Shown in pieces: positions 46,401 through 57,100 of a stretch of DNA of 64,000 nt. The notes under the pieces are model-generated. The model was given only the letters and a program-made list of their open reading frames with translations. It did no database searches and had not been told where the DNA came from. Made by a program: the position numbers and the translations under genes. The DNA comes from Tribonema minus (lineage: Eukaryota; Sar; Xanthophyceae; Tribonematales; Tribonemataceae). How positions within the stretch are numbered: the stretch's first letter is position 1; every line of letters begins with the position of its first letter. Location: the NCBI GenBank assembly GCA_017506865.1, contig JAFCMP010000521.1:1-64000 (forward strand). The letters run 5' to 3'.

Positions 46401-49400
46401 AATTTATGTGTGATGATGTCACAAGCAGCGGGGAGCCTGCTGCCGCTGTGGCGGTGTGCCGCGGGGGGGGAGGGGGGCGATGAAATTCTGCATATGCGGG
46501 GGTGGCTGTGTGCAGTGATGTCACAAGCGGAAGGAGCCCGCTGCCGCTGTGGCGCTTCAGCACGGTGAGCTGCGGGGGGGGGGGGGGGGGGGATTGTGCT
46601 TATGCGGGGGTGGCTGTACGCTACGTCGCGATACCATGCGTAAATGATGTCACAAGCGGAGGGGGCGTGCTGCGGCTGTGGCGCTTCAGCACGGTGAGCC
46701 TCGGGGGGGGGCAGGGGGGTGCAATTGCTCATACGCGGGGGTGACTGTACGCTAGGTCGCGATCCCGTGTGTGATGATGTCACAAGCGAAGGGAGCATGC
46801 TGCCGCTGTGGCGCTTCAGCACGGTGAGCCGCGGGGGGGGGGGGGGGGGGGGGGGGGGCTGCACTTGCGCATTCGCGGGATATGCTAGTTTGCGTTCAAC
46901 ACTGCACCAGCCAGCGTGCGCGCATGCAGAAGCGCAGCACATTACCAGGACTGCAAGCTTGAGAGGCAGCATGCCGTGTTTTGTGCCCCCATCCTGATGC
47001 AGAAGCATCAGTCCAAGGATCCTGCCCACTTGGCAACACTTCCTGCTGGTCCAGTCTGTCATGATCTCGCCTAGTGGTGAACATCGTACTTCACATCCTT
47101 ACAAATAGCTGTTTAATCGGACCGCTAGTAACACCTCTGCACATGTCTGCCACGCTAATCGTATTTCGTTCGTTGCCGCTGGCGCGTACTCGTCCAGGAG
47201 CGCACCAAGAAGAAGCAGGTCACCGCGCTCTGCTGGAACCCGCGCTACCCCGACCTGTTTGCCGTCGGTTACGGCAGTTACGACTTCCTGCGCCAGGGCA
47301 GCGGCCTCGTGGCGTGCTTCTCGCTCAAAAACACGGGCAGGTGCGTGCGCGCGGGGGAGTCACGCGCGTGCAGCTTGCACCAGACGTGTTGAAGTGCGAG
47401 CGGGAAGTGTGTCCCCCAGGCGCACGCGACGCCGCGTTTCGCACGCCTCCATCAGCGAAGCATTGCGCTTGCAGCCTTGAGTCAGGGCTAGAATTAGTGT
47501 TAGGGTTAGAGTTAGGGTTAACGTGCGCACAGGTGCAGTGAGCATCCAGCGTCAGTGCTCAGTAGGCGTCCCCTGCATCAGCGCTCAGCTTGGCCCTAGC
47601 CCTGAGCACAGGTGTCCATATCAGAAAATGAAGGGTTGTTTTGAGTGGCGGCAAACTGTCCACGGAGCGCGCTTCCATGAGCCCCTGAGGGCAGCGCTCA
47701 GACGGAGATCTACGCCATCCGCTGCGCGCTCATGGCGTCCCCACATCAGCCCGCGCCACAGTGGCGGACAGGTGCCGAAGCGGGGCGAAGGTCGTCGACA
47801 CTGCCCAACATCAATGACACTCCCTCTTTGCAATTGCAACAGAGTGGGGGTTAGGTTAGCGACGCCCCCCGGCAAACCGCCGCCGTCGTCGTGTCACCGA
47901 GCAGATCACGCCCAGCGGCAATGCTTCGCATGTGGGCATATTGCTGTGCACTGCCGCTCCTCCCCCCCCTCCGATCCTCTACACGAGTACAGCCCCGAGT
48001 ACACGCATGACAGGACTTCACATGCTTTGTTAAGCGCTGCTGTGGCTGCCCCCCCCCCCACACACACCCGCCCCCCCCAGTCCTCTACACGCGCGTGTAG
48101 CCCCCAGTTCCTGCTCGCGACGGAACTTCACACACGTCCACACGCTTTGCTGAGCGCTGCTGCTGCTCCCCCCTCCCCCCCCCCCCCCCAATCCCCCACG
48201 CGCGCACAGCCCCGAGTACACGCTCGCGACGGAGTCCGGCGTCATGTGCCTGGACTTCCACACAAGTTCACATGCTTTGCTGAGCGCTGCTGTTGCCCCC
48301 TCTACCCGTCACGTGCGCGCAGCCCCGAGTACACGCTCGCGACGGTGTCCGGCGTCATGTGCCTGGACTTTCTCACACTTTGCTGAGCGCTGCTGTTGCC
48401 CTCCCCCCCCCCCCACCGTCTACGCGCGCGCAGCCCCGAGTACACGCTCGCTACGGAGTCCGGCGTCATGTGCCTGGACTTCCACCCGCTGCACCACTCG
48501 CTGCTGGCGGTGGGCTGCTACGACGGCACCGTGATGGTGTTCGACGTGCGCCAGCGCCGCGGCGCGCCCATCTACAGCTCCTCCATCAAGACGGGCAAGC
48601 ACACGGACCCGGTGTGGCAGGTGCGCGCAGTTAGGGTTAGGGTTAGGGGTTGGGGTAGGGTTTGGGGGTAGGATTAGGGTTAGGGTTAGGGTAAGGGATA
48701 GCCGGTGTGCGAGATCACGCGTGCGTGACTTTCTATCTACAGCTCATCAAGACGGGCAAGCACACGGACCCGGTGTGGCAGGTGCGCCGGGTTAGGGTTA
48801 GGGGTAGGGTTAGCCGGTGTACGTGGTCACACGTGCGTGGGTTTCGATCTACAGCACGTCCATCAAGACGGGCAAGCACACGGACCCGGTGTGGCAGGTG
48901 CTATCTCGTGGGCGTGATTGCGCGTGACCTTTGTCGTGCCCCTCGCGTCATGTGCATCTAGGCAGCGCATCATGGGCAAACAGGAAAACCTGGTGTGGCA
49001 GGTGCGCAGCGAGCGGTTAGGGTTGAGGGCTTGGGTTAGGTTAGGAATAGTTGCATAGTGAGGTCGTGCACAATTGTCTGTGCGCATCGCACCCCATGCC
49101 TTCCGCGCCAGGATGTGACCACCGAGTGCCCAAGCAGGTGCAGCATAGTGGATGGTGCATTGCGCGAGAATGCATTTTTCAGTGTCAGAGTGTGCCATGA
49201 CAGACCAGCGGACTCCTTCAACCGCCCTCAAGCTGCATTCGGGACCTCTCCCATGGATTGCGGTCTGATTCCGCGGCAGCAACGGTGGCGTACAATCTGA
49301 CTGAAATGCATTGTAGACACGTGCTGTTGCTGACGCCGTCACACTCGACCCCCCCCCCCCCCCTCCCGTGCCGCGGGCGCAGGTGCACTGGCAGTGCGAC

Positions 49401-52400
49401 GAGCAGCCGAAGGAGTTGAACTTCTACTCCGTCTCCTCCGACGGCCGCGTTGCCAACTGGATCATGAGCAAGAACGAGCTCAAGATGGAGCCGGTCATGC
49501 AGCTCAAGCTCGTCGGCGGGGCGCGGGAGGAGCCGGAGGTGCGTCACCCGTTGTCCTTTCTTGTCACCAATTGAGGACTGCAAGTTGAAGTAATGCAGGT
49601 CATTGGTGGTACGCTTTGTCCTGCCTTATCAACCGTTGGACTGCAAGTTGAAGTTGTGCAGGTCGTCGGCGGGGCGCGGGAGGAGCCGGGGCTGCGCCAC
49701 ACGCTTACCTTCTTATTTGTGGTGTGAAACTGCAAGTTGAAGTTGTGCACCTAATCGTGGCGGTGGGGCACGACAGGCACCGGAGGGACATCACCAGCTT
49801 AGGAACTGCAAGCTGACCTTGAACTTCAGCAGGCGCTGCGAGCACCTGTACATTATCGGCACAGGGGAGGGGCAGTCCTGCTCCCCCCCCCCCCTCCCCA
49901 ATCTCGAGAGTTCGAACCTCTACATACCCCGCATGCATGTGCTCTTGCAGACGAGCCTGGCTGCCTTCCCGTCTTCAGCTGCTGGTTCAAGTTGAACCAG
50001 CACTCCAATCTCATCAACGTGCCCCCAGACCGTCACCGCACGCCGCCTTTGCGCCTGCTGCTTTGGTGTCAACCTGCGCTTTCCAACGCAAACCACATGC
50101 CTTTGTAACCTTCGAACGTCACTGCCCCCCCCCCCCCGTCTCCTTTTTGAGGCAGCATGAAATTCCAAAAGCAATAGCATGCTCCACTCTTTACAGAACA
50201 GTCAATCATCGTCATTGCAAGGGCTGAAAATCAAATCCCCCTCCTTCCCCCCCCCCATTTGAGGCAGCACAAAATCAATAAAGAAGTAGAGTGCGCCACA
50301 ATTCACAGAACAGATAAAACCTGTCAATGCGAGGGCTGAACCCCCCCCCCCCCTCTCCCTCTCACACACACGCACAGACGAGCCTCAACGGCCTCGTGGG
50401 CGGCTGCTGCTTCGACTTCAACCCGCACTTTCCGATCGCAAACCTCGAGCCTTTATAACCTTGGAACATCACCGCGCTCCTTCCCCCCCCCACACACATA
50501 CGCGCGCGCGCAGACGAGCCTCAACGGCCTCGCGGGCGGCTGCTGCTTCGACTTCAACCGCCACGCGGAGCACCTGTTCATCGTCGGCACGGAGGAGGGG
50601 CGCGTGCACAAGTGCAGCAAGGCGTACTCCGGCCAGTACCTGCAGACGTACGAGGGGCACAACATGGCGGTCTACGCGCTGCGCTGGAACCCGTTCCACC
50701 CGCGCGTGTTCCTGTCGTGCAGCGCGGACTGGTGAGTGATTGACTCGTTGACTCATGACTTGTGAGTGCGTGGGTGAGTCCGCGACGCGCTGCGCTGGAA
50801 CCCGTTTCGCCCAAGCGCGTTCCTGTCGTGCAGCGCGGACTGGTGAGTGATTCACTTGAAGCATGACTCTTGAGTGTGCGGGCGAGTCATCTACGCGTTG
50901 CGCTGGAACCCGTGTTTCACACATGCGTTCTGTCGTGCAGCGCGGATTGGTGAGTTTTATGACTCGGGGGATGACTCTTTGACTCGCGAGGGCATATATG
51001 GCCGCCTGTGTGCTGCGGTAGAAGGTGCGCGCGTACTCGAACCCCGTGCGCTGCAGTGGCACTGAGAGTGGTGAGAGGGCATGCCCGCACCTTTGCTGGC
51101 CAGCATTCTCCCGGAGCCCACGGTTGAGTGTGAGCGGTGTTGCTGCTGTGCAGCGTGGAAGACTGGCTGGTGGGTACTCCTCTGAACGCGCTCGACCGTG
51201 CGCGATCGCCGACCGTTGTCGCTGCCCACCGCGTGCGTGCGCAGGACCGTCAAGCTCTGGGACTACGCGCTGCCGCAGCCCCATCTATCCTCTGGCAGCG
51301 CAGACAAACGCCGCTGTGTTTGCTTTTATGACAGCTGCTCTCAATCCATCTGAATCGCGACCGTGCACGCGCGCTGCCGCCGCCTCTTCTTTGTACCATG
51401 CGTACGCAGGACGGTCAAGCTCTGGGACCACGCGCTGCCGCAGCCCGTCATGTCCTTCGACCTCGGCAACGCGGTCGGCGACGTGTGCTGGTCGCCGTAC
51501 TCAGCGACCGTCTTTGCCGCCGTCACCAGCGACGGCAAGGTGCACGTCTTCGACCTCGCGCAGAACAAGCACGAGCCCATCTGCGAGCAGAAGGTGAGCG
51601 CTGCTGCTGCTGCTGCCGGTGCTGCTGCCGCTGCCACTGCTATGGCAGTGTCGCCGGTACTGCGCAGGCGCGGAGTGCACGTCTTCGACCTCGCGCAGAA
51701 CGAGTACGAGCCCAGCAGGAGTGTGCGCCGGGCACTGCTGCTGCCGCCGCCGCTGCTGCTGTGGCAGTGCTCGTCGGGTACTGCGCGGATGCGGAGCGCG
51801 CGTCCTCGATGTCGTCGCGTAAAACAAGTATGAGCCCTCTTGCGAGCAGGAGTGAGAGCCGGGCGCTGCTGGTGCTGCTGCTGCTGCGGTGCCAGAATGG
51901 CATGCGTGGGGACTGAGTCGACGAGCGCCAACGTGATCACCTTGCGAGCTGTCTGTCGGCATGCGACCGCGTAGCGCCGCGGTGGCGCGTGTTGCTGCTG
52001 CGAACACCGAAGAGTGCTGCGTGCTGAGCGTTGCTGCACGTAGCTCAGCGTCGCGAGCCGATGAGCACGAGCCAGCAGCGCTGGATTGCGCCCGCGCTGC
52101 AAGCCCCCTTCTTTTAAAATGCAGTGCGTTAAAGGCTTTTTTTTTACCGGAGGTGGCGCACCGCATACACCTGCGGCAGACAGATGCCCCGTATTCGTAT
52201 GGCATAAAGCCATGCGGCGGGCATCGTGTATGGGGTGATGGTACTGAGCGGACGAGCGGGGCGGCTGATGCGTCGTGGTCGCAATAATAGCAGAAGTTCA
52301 ACTTGAAGTTGAATATTGACTGTTGTGACCGGCAACGGCGAGTGGCAGCGCGTCCCCCCCATACGCTTTCAGGCTGGTGCTGTTCCACCATGCGTTTGCG

Positions 52401-53358
52401 CAAGCACAACTTTCATGGCAGGCGAACCCCGCTCATGCGATGCGCGTGCGACCGGCTGCTTGCGCGCGCGCGCGATCCACAGGTGGTGAAGCGTTCGCGC
52501 CTGACGCACGTGTGCTTCAACCTGAGGGACCCCATCATCATCGTGGGCGACGACCGTGGGGGCGTCAACTCCTTGAAGTTGTCGCCGAACTTGCGCAAGG
52601 TGCGTCACCGCCGCGCCTCGCCGCTTGCAGCGCGAAACTGCCGTCCGCCTCTCTGTGTTGAGAACCCTGCCTGCTAGCGACATGCGTTGCAGCGCCACAC
52701 CACTGAACTATTTGCATATATTGCAGGCATGTTGCCGAAAAACTGCGCACCAGAGGGGTGAGCTGCGCTGGCGCGTGTGCTTGTGTTGCGTTGGTTGTGC
52801 GACAGGAAAATCAGTCAAAACTCAAAGCCAGTTGTGAAACAGCAACCCCACTCCTGCTGGAGAACACGAGCACATGCGTTCCTGAAGGGGGTGGTGCAGT
52901 GATGGACGTCGGCGAGCGAGAGCAAGTCGGGCGCTCGACGCACGGCATGCGTGCCCTAGTGTTGCCCCACTGCTCTCCTCACACCTCTATGCACCCACCC
53001 GGTGCTCACTTGCACGCACTCAAAAGCACGTTGGCTAGTCACTGCAGCCATGCGCATGCACACGTCGATTGACTTGACCGCTGGGCTGTGCGCGCCGCCG
53101 GCAAGCCTTGCCTGGCCCAACTACCCCATATGTGCCCCCCCCGTGCTCCCACGCGGACGCGCATGAGTACGCCAGCTGTCGCACTGATGAGCCCACGTGG
53201 ACAGTCACAACAATCGACTGCGTTGCCGGGGCTGCGCGCAGGTGCACGAGCCCGCGGGCGAGGACGGCAAGCTGAGCGCGCGCGCCAGCGCTCAGGCGCA
53301 GGCCGACAACATGGAGAAGCTCCTGCAGGTCGCCGACACAAAACCCACGCCGGCGTGA
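43455..53358 (+). CDS. DNAI1: Axonemal outer-arm dynein intermediate chain 1 (IC78/ODA9 orthologue)
   Basis: Eleven exons in phase: 43455-43704, 44016-44178, 44750-44950, 45972-46335, 47198-47340, 48434-48620, 49383-49538, 50514-50731, 51410-51593, 52483-52599, 53242-53358. They give 699 codons plus TGA, matching the length I recall for human DNAI1. Diagnostic pieces in order: [17 protein letters not shown] (N-terminal region shared with animal DNAI1), [33 protein letters not shown], then a WD-repeat propeller from about residue 335: [109 protein letters not shown] and [11 protein letters not shown]. It assembles with IC2 in the outer dynein arm and is needed for ciliary beating. A Gly/acidic insert sits before [13 protein letters not shown]. 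Confidence 0.96.
44998..45240 (+). repeat. Two full-length echoes of DNAI1 exon 3's conserved end
   Basis: About 44998-45081 and 45128-45232 repeat the last ~100 nt of exon 44750-44950, including donors (GTGAGC, GTGAAT). Both copies stay open in the coding frame: the first reads [20 protein letters not shown], the second [41 protein letters not shown] spacer accompanies each. Confidence 0.9.
45780..45875 (+). repeat. Echo of DNAI1 exon 4 start (acceptor side)
   Basis: From 45822 the first ~48 nt of exon 45972-46335, with its CCGCAG acceptor, appears almost unchanged 150 bp upstream of the true exon. It then diverges after GGAGTACACGGC. Confidence 0.9.
46420..46860 (+). repeat. Four tandem echoes of DNAI1 exon 4 end with donor and poly-G
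   Basis: Units near 46436, 46525, 46655 and 46785 each carry the GCTGCCGCTGTGGCGCTTCA block of the exon end. Three keep GCACGGTGAGC, and each is followed by a poly-G run (the longest about 46830-46858). Each unit starts with an ATGTCACAAGCGG-like block. The period is about 90-130 bp. Confidence 0.92.
47496..47522 (+). repeat. Interstitial telomere-like tract
   Basis: TTAGGG-like units (TTAGTGTTAGGGTTAGAGTT) lie in DNAI1 intron 5, in the coding sense. Confidence 0.85.
47940..48433 (+). repeat. Four tandem echoes of DNAI1 exon 6 start with C-tract acceptors
   Basis: Copies at about 47990, 48095, 48207 and 48317 precede the true exon at 48434. Each has a C-rich tract, CAG, then CCCCGAGTACACGCTCGCGA and, in the two nearest copies, the rest of the first ~50 nt. 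The spacer between units is a TTTGCTGAGCGCTGCTG block. The period is about 105-115 bp and decay increases away from the true exon. Confidence 0.93.
48631..49047 (+). repeat. Exon 6 donor echoes coupled to TTAGGG tracts
   Basis: The exon end GCACACGGACCCGGTGTGGC-AG and donor recur at about 48750-48785, 48866-48900 and, decayed, 48971-49005. TTAGGG tracts follow the true donor (48631-48695), the first echo (48790-48814) and the last echo (49015-49047), always in the coding sense. Confidence 0.92.
49570..51850 (+). repeat. Echo set around DNAI1 exons 7 to 9
   Basis: Exon 49383-49538 end: copy at about 49656-49695 beside a GACTGCAAGTTGAAGT block that itself recurs near 49575, 49640 and 49728. 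Exon 50514-50731 start: copy at about 50379-50425. Its end (CTGCGCTGGAACCCGTT through the donor): copies at about 50788-50850 and 50890-50955. Exon 51410-51593 start: copy at 51242-51290. Its end: copies at about 51668-51725 and 51790-51855. Confidence 0.8.
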
Positions 53359-54195
53359 GCCGCAAGCGCTTGCGCGCGGCGCGACGTGCCGCGGAGACGC
53401 GCACTTCTGGTCTGCTGGTGGTAGTTGTTGAAGTTGACGTGCCAACTGTGTGAGCGGCGGTGAATGTGCACGCGCGGTCGTGCGGGTCGCGCGACGCCAC
53501 ACGCGAGGTGTTTGTGGGCGCCGCCTGCGTTGCCGCTCGCTGCCTTCTGTACTGCGTTTCGAGGCGCGCTGTCGTCGCGCGCATTCGTTATGGCGCTGCT
53601 GAGCGCTGCACCCGCCCTTCCATGGCGGCGCGCAAGCGTGTGATCAGCGGTGACTGCATCTTCTTGCAACATGCGCGCAATGTATGTATCGTTGTGGCCG
53701 GTTATTGGAGCCGATTGCGTCGCCAATGCCCCTGTCTTTGCGCTGCATGCTGCCTGTCTCGTGACTCTTTGTGTACGAGAGACATGCCATATCCAGGTGT
53801 GAACGGTTGCACCGCCTGCACGCTGTTCCTGTGAGAAAAGGGGGGCTCTGTAGAACTGTTCCAGGTTGCACTCTGTCACATGCGTGCACGCGATGCAAAT
53901 GCTCCCATGCATCTCATTGGCGTTTTGCAAGCCTCGGCGGACACGGACAAAAACCTCAAACAAAATGCACTTGGACATGCCAACACAGTCGCACGTACAT
54001 TCAGACGTTCACAAGAGGTGCACCTCCCAAGTAGTATCGTACACCGCCCGGCCACCCGCCTGCCACACGCTTGCAATCATCATAATCGCGCGGCGACGGC
54101 GGCAGCGGCCGCAGCGCCGTCGCCGCCGCCGCCCCTTCCACCTGCACAAGCCGCCATCGCTGCCGCGTGCTGCACAGTCCGCCATCAGGCAGTCA
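53359..54195. other. Convergent intergenic region (DNAI1 / histone deacetylase)
   Basis: This 837 bp lies between the two stop codons. Open frames exist on both strands but none shows a domain. I see no RNA gene. Confidence 0.5.
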
Positions 54196-57100
54196 CTAGC
54201 GCGCAGCACCGCCCTTGGCGCCGCCGCCGCCTTCCGAATCGAGCTTCTTTGCGAGCGCCACGTAGTCCACGGCGCCCCCCCTGCGCCGCTTCCGCGCCCC
54301 CCCCGTCTCCCCGCTGCCGCCCCCCTCCTCAGCATCGGCGGGGGCGGGCAGCACGCCGTCGCCGCCTTCCGCTGCCGCTGCTGCCGCCGCCGCATCGCGC
54401 TCCGCCGTGAGACGCGCTGCCGCGGCGAGGCGCGCGGCCTCGCGGTGCGCGCGCTCCTGCTCCATGGCGGCCATCTGCAGCGGCGGCAGCAGCAGCGCGC
54501 AGCGCATCAGCACAGAGTCTTGCGTGCCCAGGCGTTCTGAACGCGTCCCTGCACGAGTGGCCGTGCAACACTGCTCGGTGCCTGTGCGAGCTGCGTAAAG
54601 GGACGGGAAGCTTGACGCAGCGGCGCAGCGGCTCTAAGCTGCGCAACGCGATTACGCTCCGTCCTGCTCCACAACAGCCGCCACCTGAGGCGCAGCGCGG
54701 TACCGGCGGCGCGGCGCAGCAGCGGCGCGGAGCGCTGCCTTACAATGTGGCAGCGAGCCGCGCAGCTCTTGTCGTGGTAGCAGCGAACACACTCGTCACC
54801 ACACCGACAAAAACCCTCGCGTCACGGATGGCGTGTTCAAGCGCTGGTCGACCTAAGGCCAGACAAAAGCGGACACGGCAGAAGCACGCAGAAGCCGGGC
54901 GCAGACAAGCAGCAGCGCTCCGCAGCCGCGCGTGCAGCAGCGCTTGCCTGATTCAGCTGCCAGGCACGCCAGCGCCGATACATCCTCCCGTATCGCATCA
55001 ATCGACCACCCTGCCAGCATTTCCGCCCCCGCCACTGCGAGAGCCGTGTCGCTGCGAAACTCTCGCGCTGCGCACCAGAGACGCATCGATCACCCTGACA
55101 GCGCTGCCGCCCCCCCTGTTCTCGCGAGAGCCGTGTCGCTGCAAAGCTCTCACTACGCATCCATCACCCTGACAGCTCTTCCGCCCCCCCTACTGCGAGA
55201 GCCGTACCGCCGCGCAGCACTTGCGCTACGCGCCAGAGACCGCGCGTCCGCGGCGGGCGCCGCCGCGGCCGCGCGCGCGCCCCCCCCCGCGCTCACCCTC
55301 TCCGCCTGCTTGGCTCTCAGACCACCGTGACACCCTGACAACTCTTCCCCCCCCCCCCCACCACGAGAGCCGTGTCGCCGCGAAGCTCCCGCTGCGCTAA
55401 CTACGTACGCACCAGACTCCGCGCGTCCGCGGCAGCCGCCGTCGCGGCCGCGCGCGCCCCCCGGTCTCACCCTCTCGGCCTGCTTGGCTCTCGGACCACC
55501 GTGACGCCCTCACGCACTGCCCTGACAGCCTCTTCCACGCCCCCCCCCCTATCGCAAGCGCCGTGTCACTACACTCACTAAGCACCAGAGACCGCGCGTC
55601 CGCGGCGGCCGCCGCCGCGGCCGCGCGCGCGCCCCCCCCGGCGCTCACCCTCTCCGCCTGCTTGGCGCGCCGGCGCCGCTCCTTCTCCGCGAGCGCCGCC
55701 GCCTCAAAGTCCGCCTCCCAGGCGGCGTCGCGCCGCGACCACGGCGCGCGCGACGCGCAGCCCTCGCGCAGCGCGCGCACGTGGCCCGCGACGCTGCGTC
55801 CGAAGGCGCTCACGGGGCCGCCCTGTATGCGGTAGCCGCCCTCGAGGACGGACACGACGCGCCCGTCGCAGCAGCGGTTGGCGACCTGCGCGCGGCGCGG
55901 CGCGGCGCCGCGGCGGCGGCAGCGGCGGAGGAGGGCCGTGTGAGCAACCAATGTGTAAGCTCATAATAGGCAAAATTGCTCACGAGGCCGCCCTGGATGC
56001 GGTAGCCGCCCTCGAAGACGGAGACTACGCGCCCTTCGCAGCAGCGGTTGGCCACCTGCGCGCGGCGCCGCGGCGGCGGCGGCGGCAGCGGGAAGGGCGG
56101 GCGGTGTGAGCGACCGATGTGGCATTGTAGGATCGGCGAACCGCATGGAGCGGCGACGCGTGGTTGGTGCTGCTGCAGGATTTCGAGTTCAAAGTTGAAG
56201 TTCACTCCACACAAGCGCGCACGTGACAGGGATGCACAAGCCCAGCTTGCGCGCAGGCGTGTTGCGTGTGTGTCATACGTAACTGCACCAGCTGAGCCGT
56301 GACCCGCTCGTAGTCAACTTGATACCACAACCCCAGTTTGAGTCCTCAACTCTTGCTATCGATCGATGTCGTCGAGCGCACTCTCGAAGTGCCGTCAATA
56401 CATACCTGCACCAGCTGAGCCGCGACCCACTCGTAGTCAACTTGATGCACCACAACTTCAATTTCAATCCTCAACTCTTGCTGTCGATCGATGTCATTAA
56501 GCACACTCTTGAAGTACCAACATGCATGTACATACCTGCACCAGCTGAGCCGTGACCCACTCGTAGTCCTCGTCCAGCAGGCCGATGTAGCCAAAGTTGA
56601 TGACGTCCTTGCGGTGCGCGTCAAAGCCCGCGCTGATGAGGATGATGTCGGGGTTGAACTCCACCAGCGCAGGCAGCACCTCCTTCCTGCACAGCCCATC
56701 GCATCGCGCACGGTCCGCGCCAGAGTTAGTGTGCAGGGGCGATGGTTGGGGTGCGTGGGCAGGGTAGGTAAGGGTATGCGCGGGTATGGATAGCAGCACC
56801 TCCTTCCTGCGCAGCGCGCCGCACCGGCCACGGTCCACACGTCAGGACCGGTGCGCAGGGTTTCATGATCAGGGTGCGTGGGGGCAAAGAAAGCATGGGT
56901 ATACGGGGTAGGGTTAGCGCAAGGGTTTGTGGCGTTGCGCGCTCTGCGCTTAGCGCGGCGGGTCCCGGCCTGCCCGCAAGTGTCGCGATCTGCACGCGAC
57001 TGCATGCTTGCGGTTCCCATGTAGTTCCATTTCGTGCCATTGGCGGTTGGTTCCGCACATGCCGCCTTGGCCACAGAAAAAGGCGCCATACGCATCCTGC

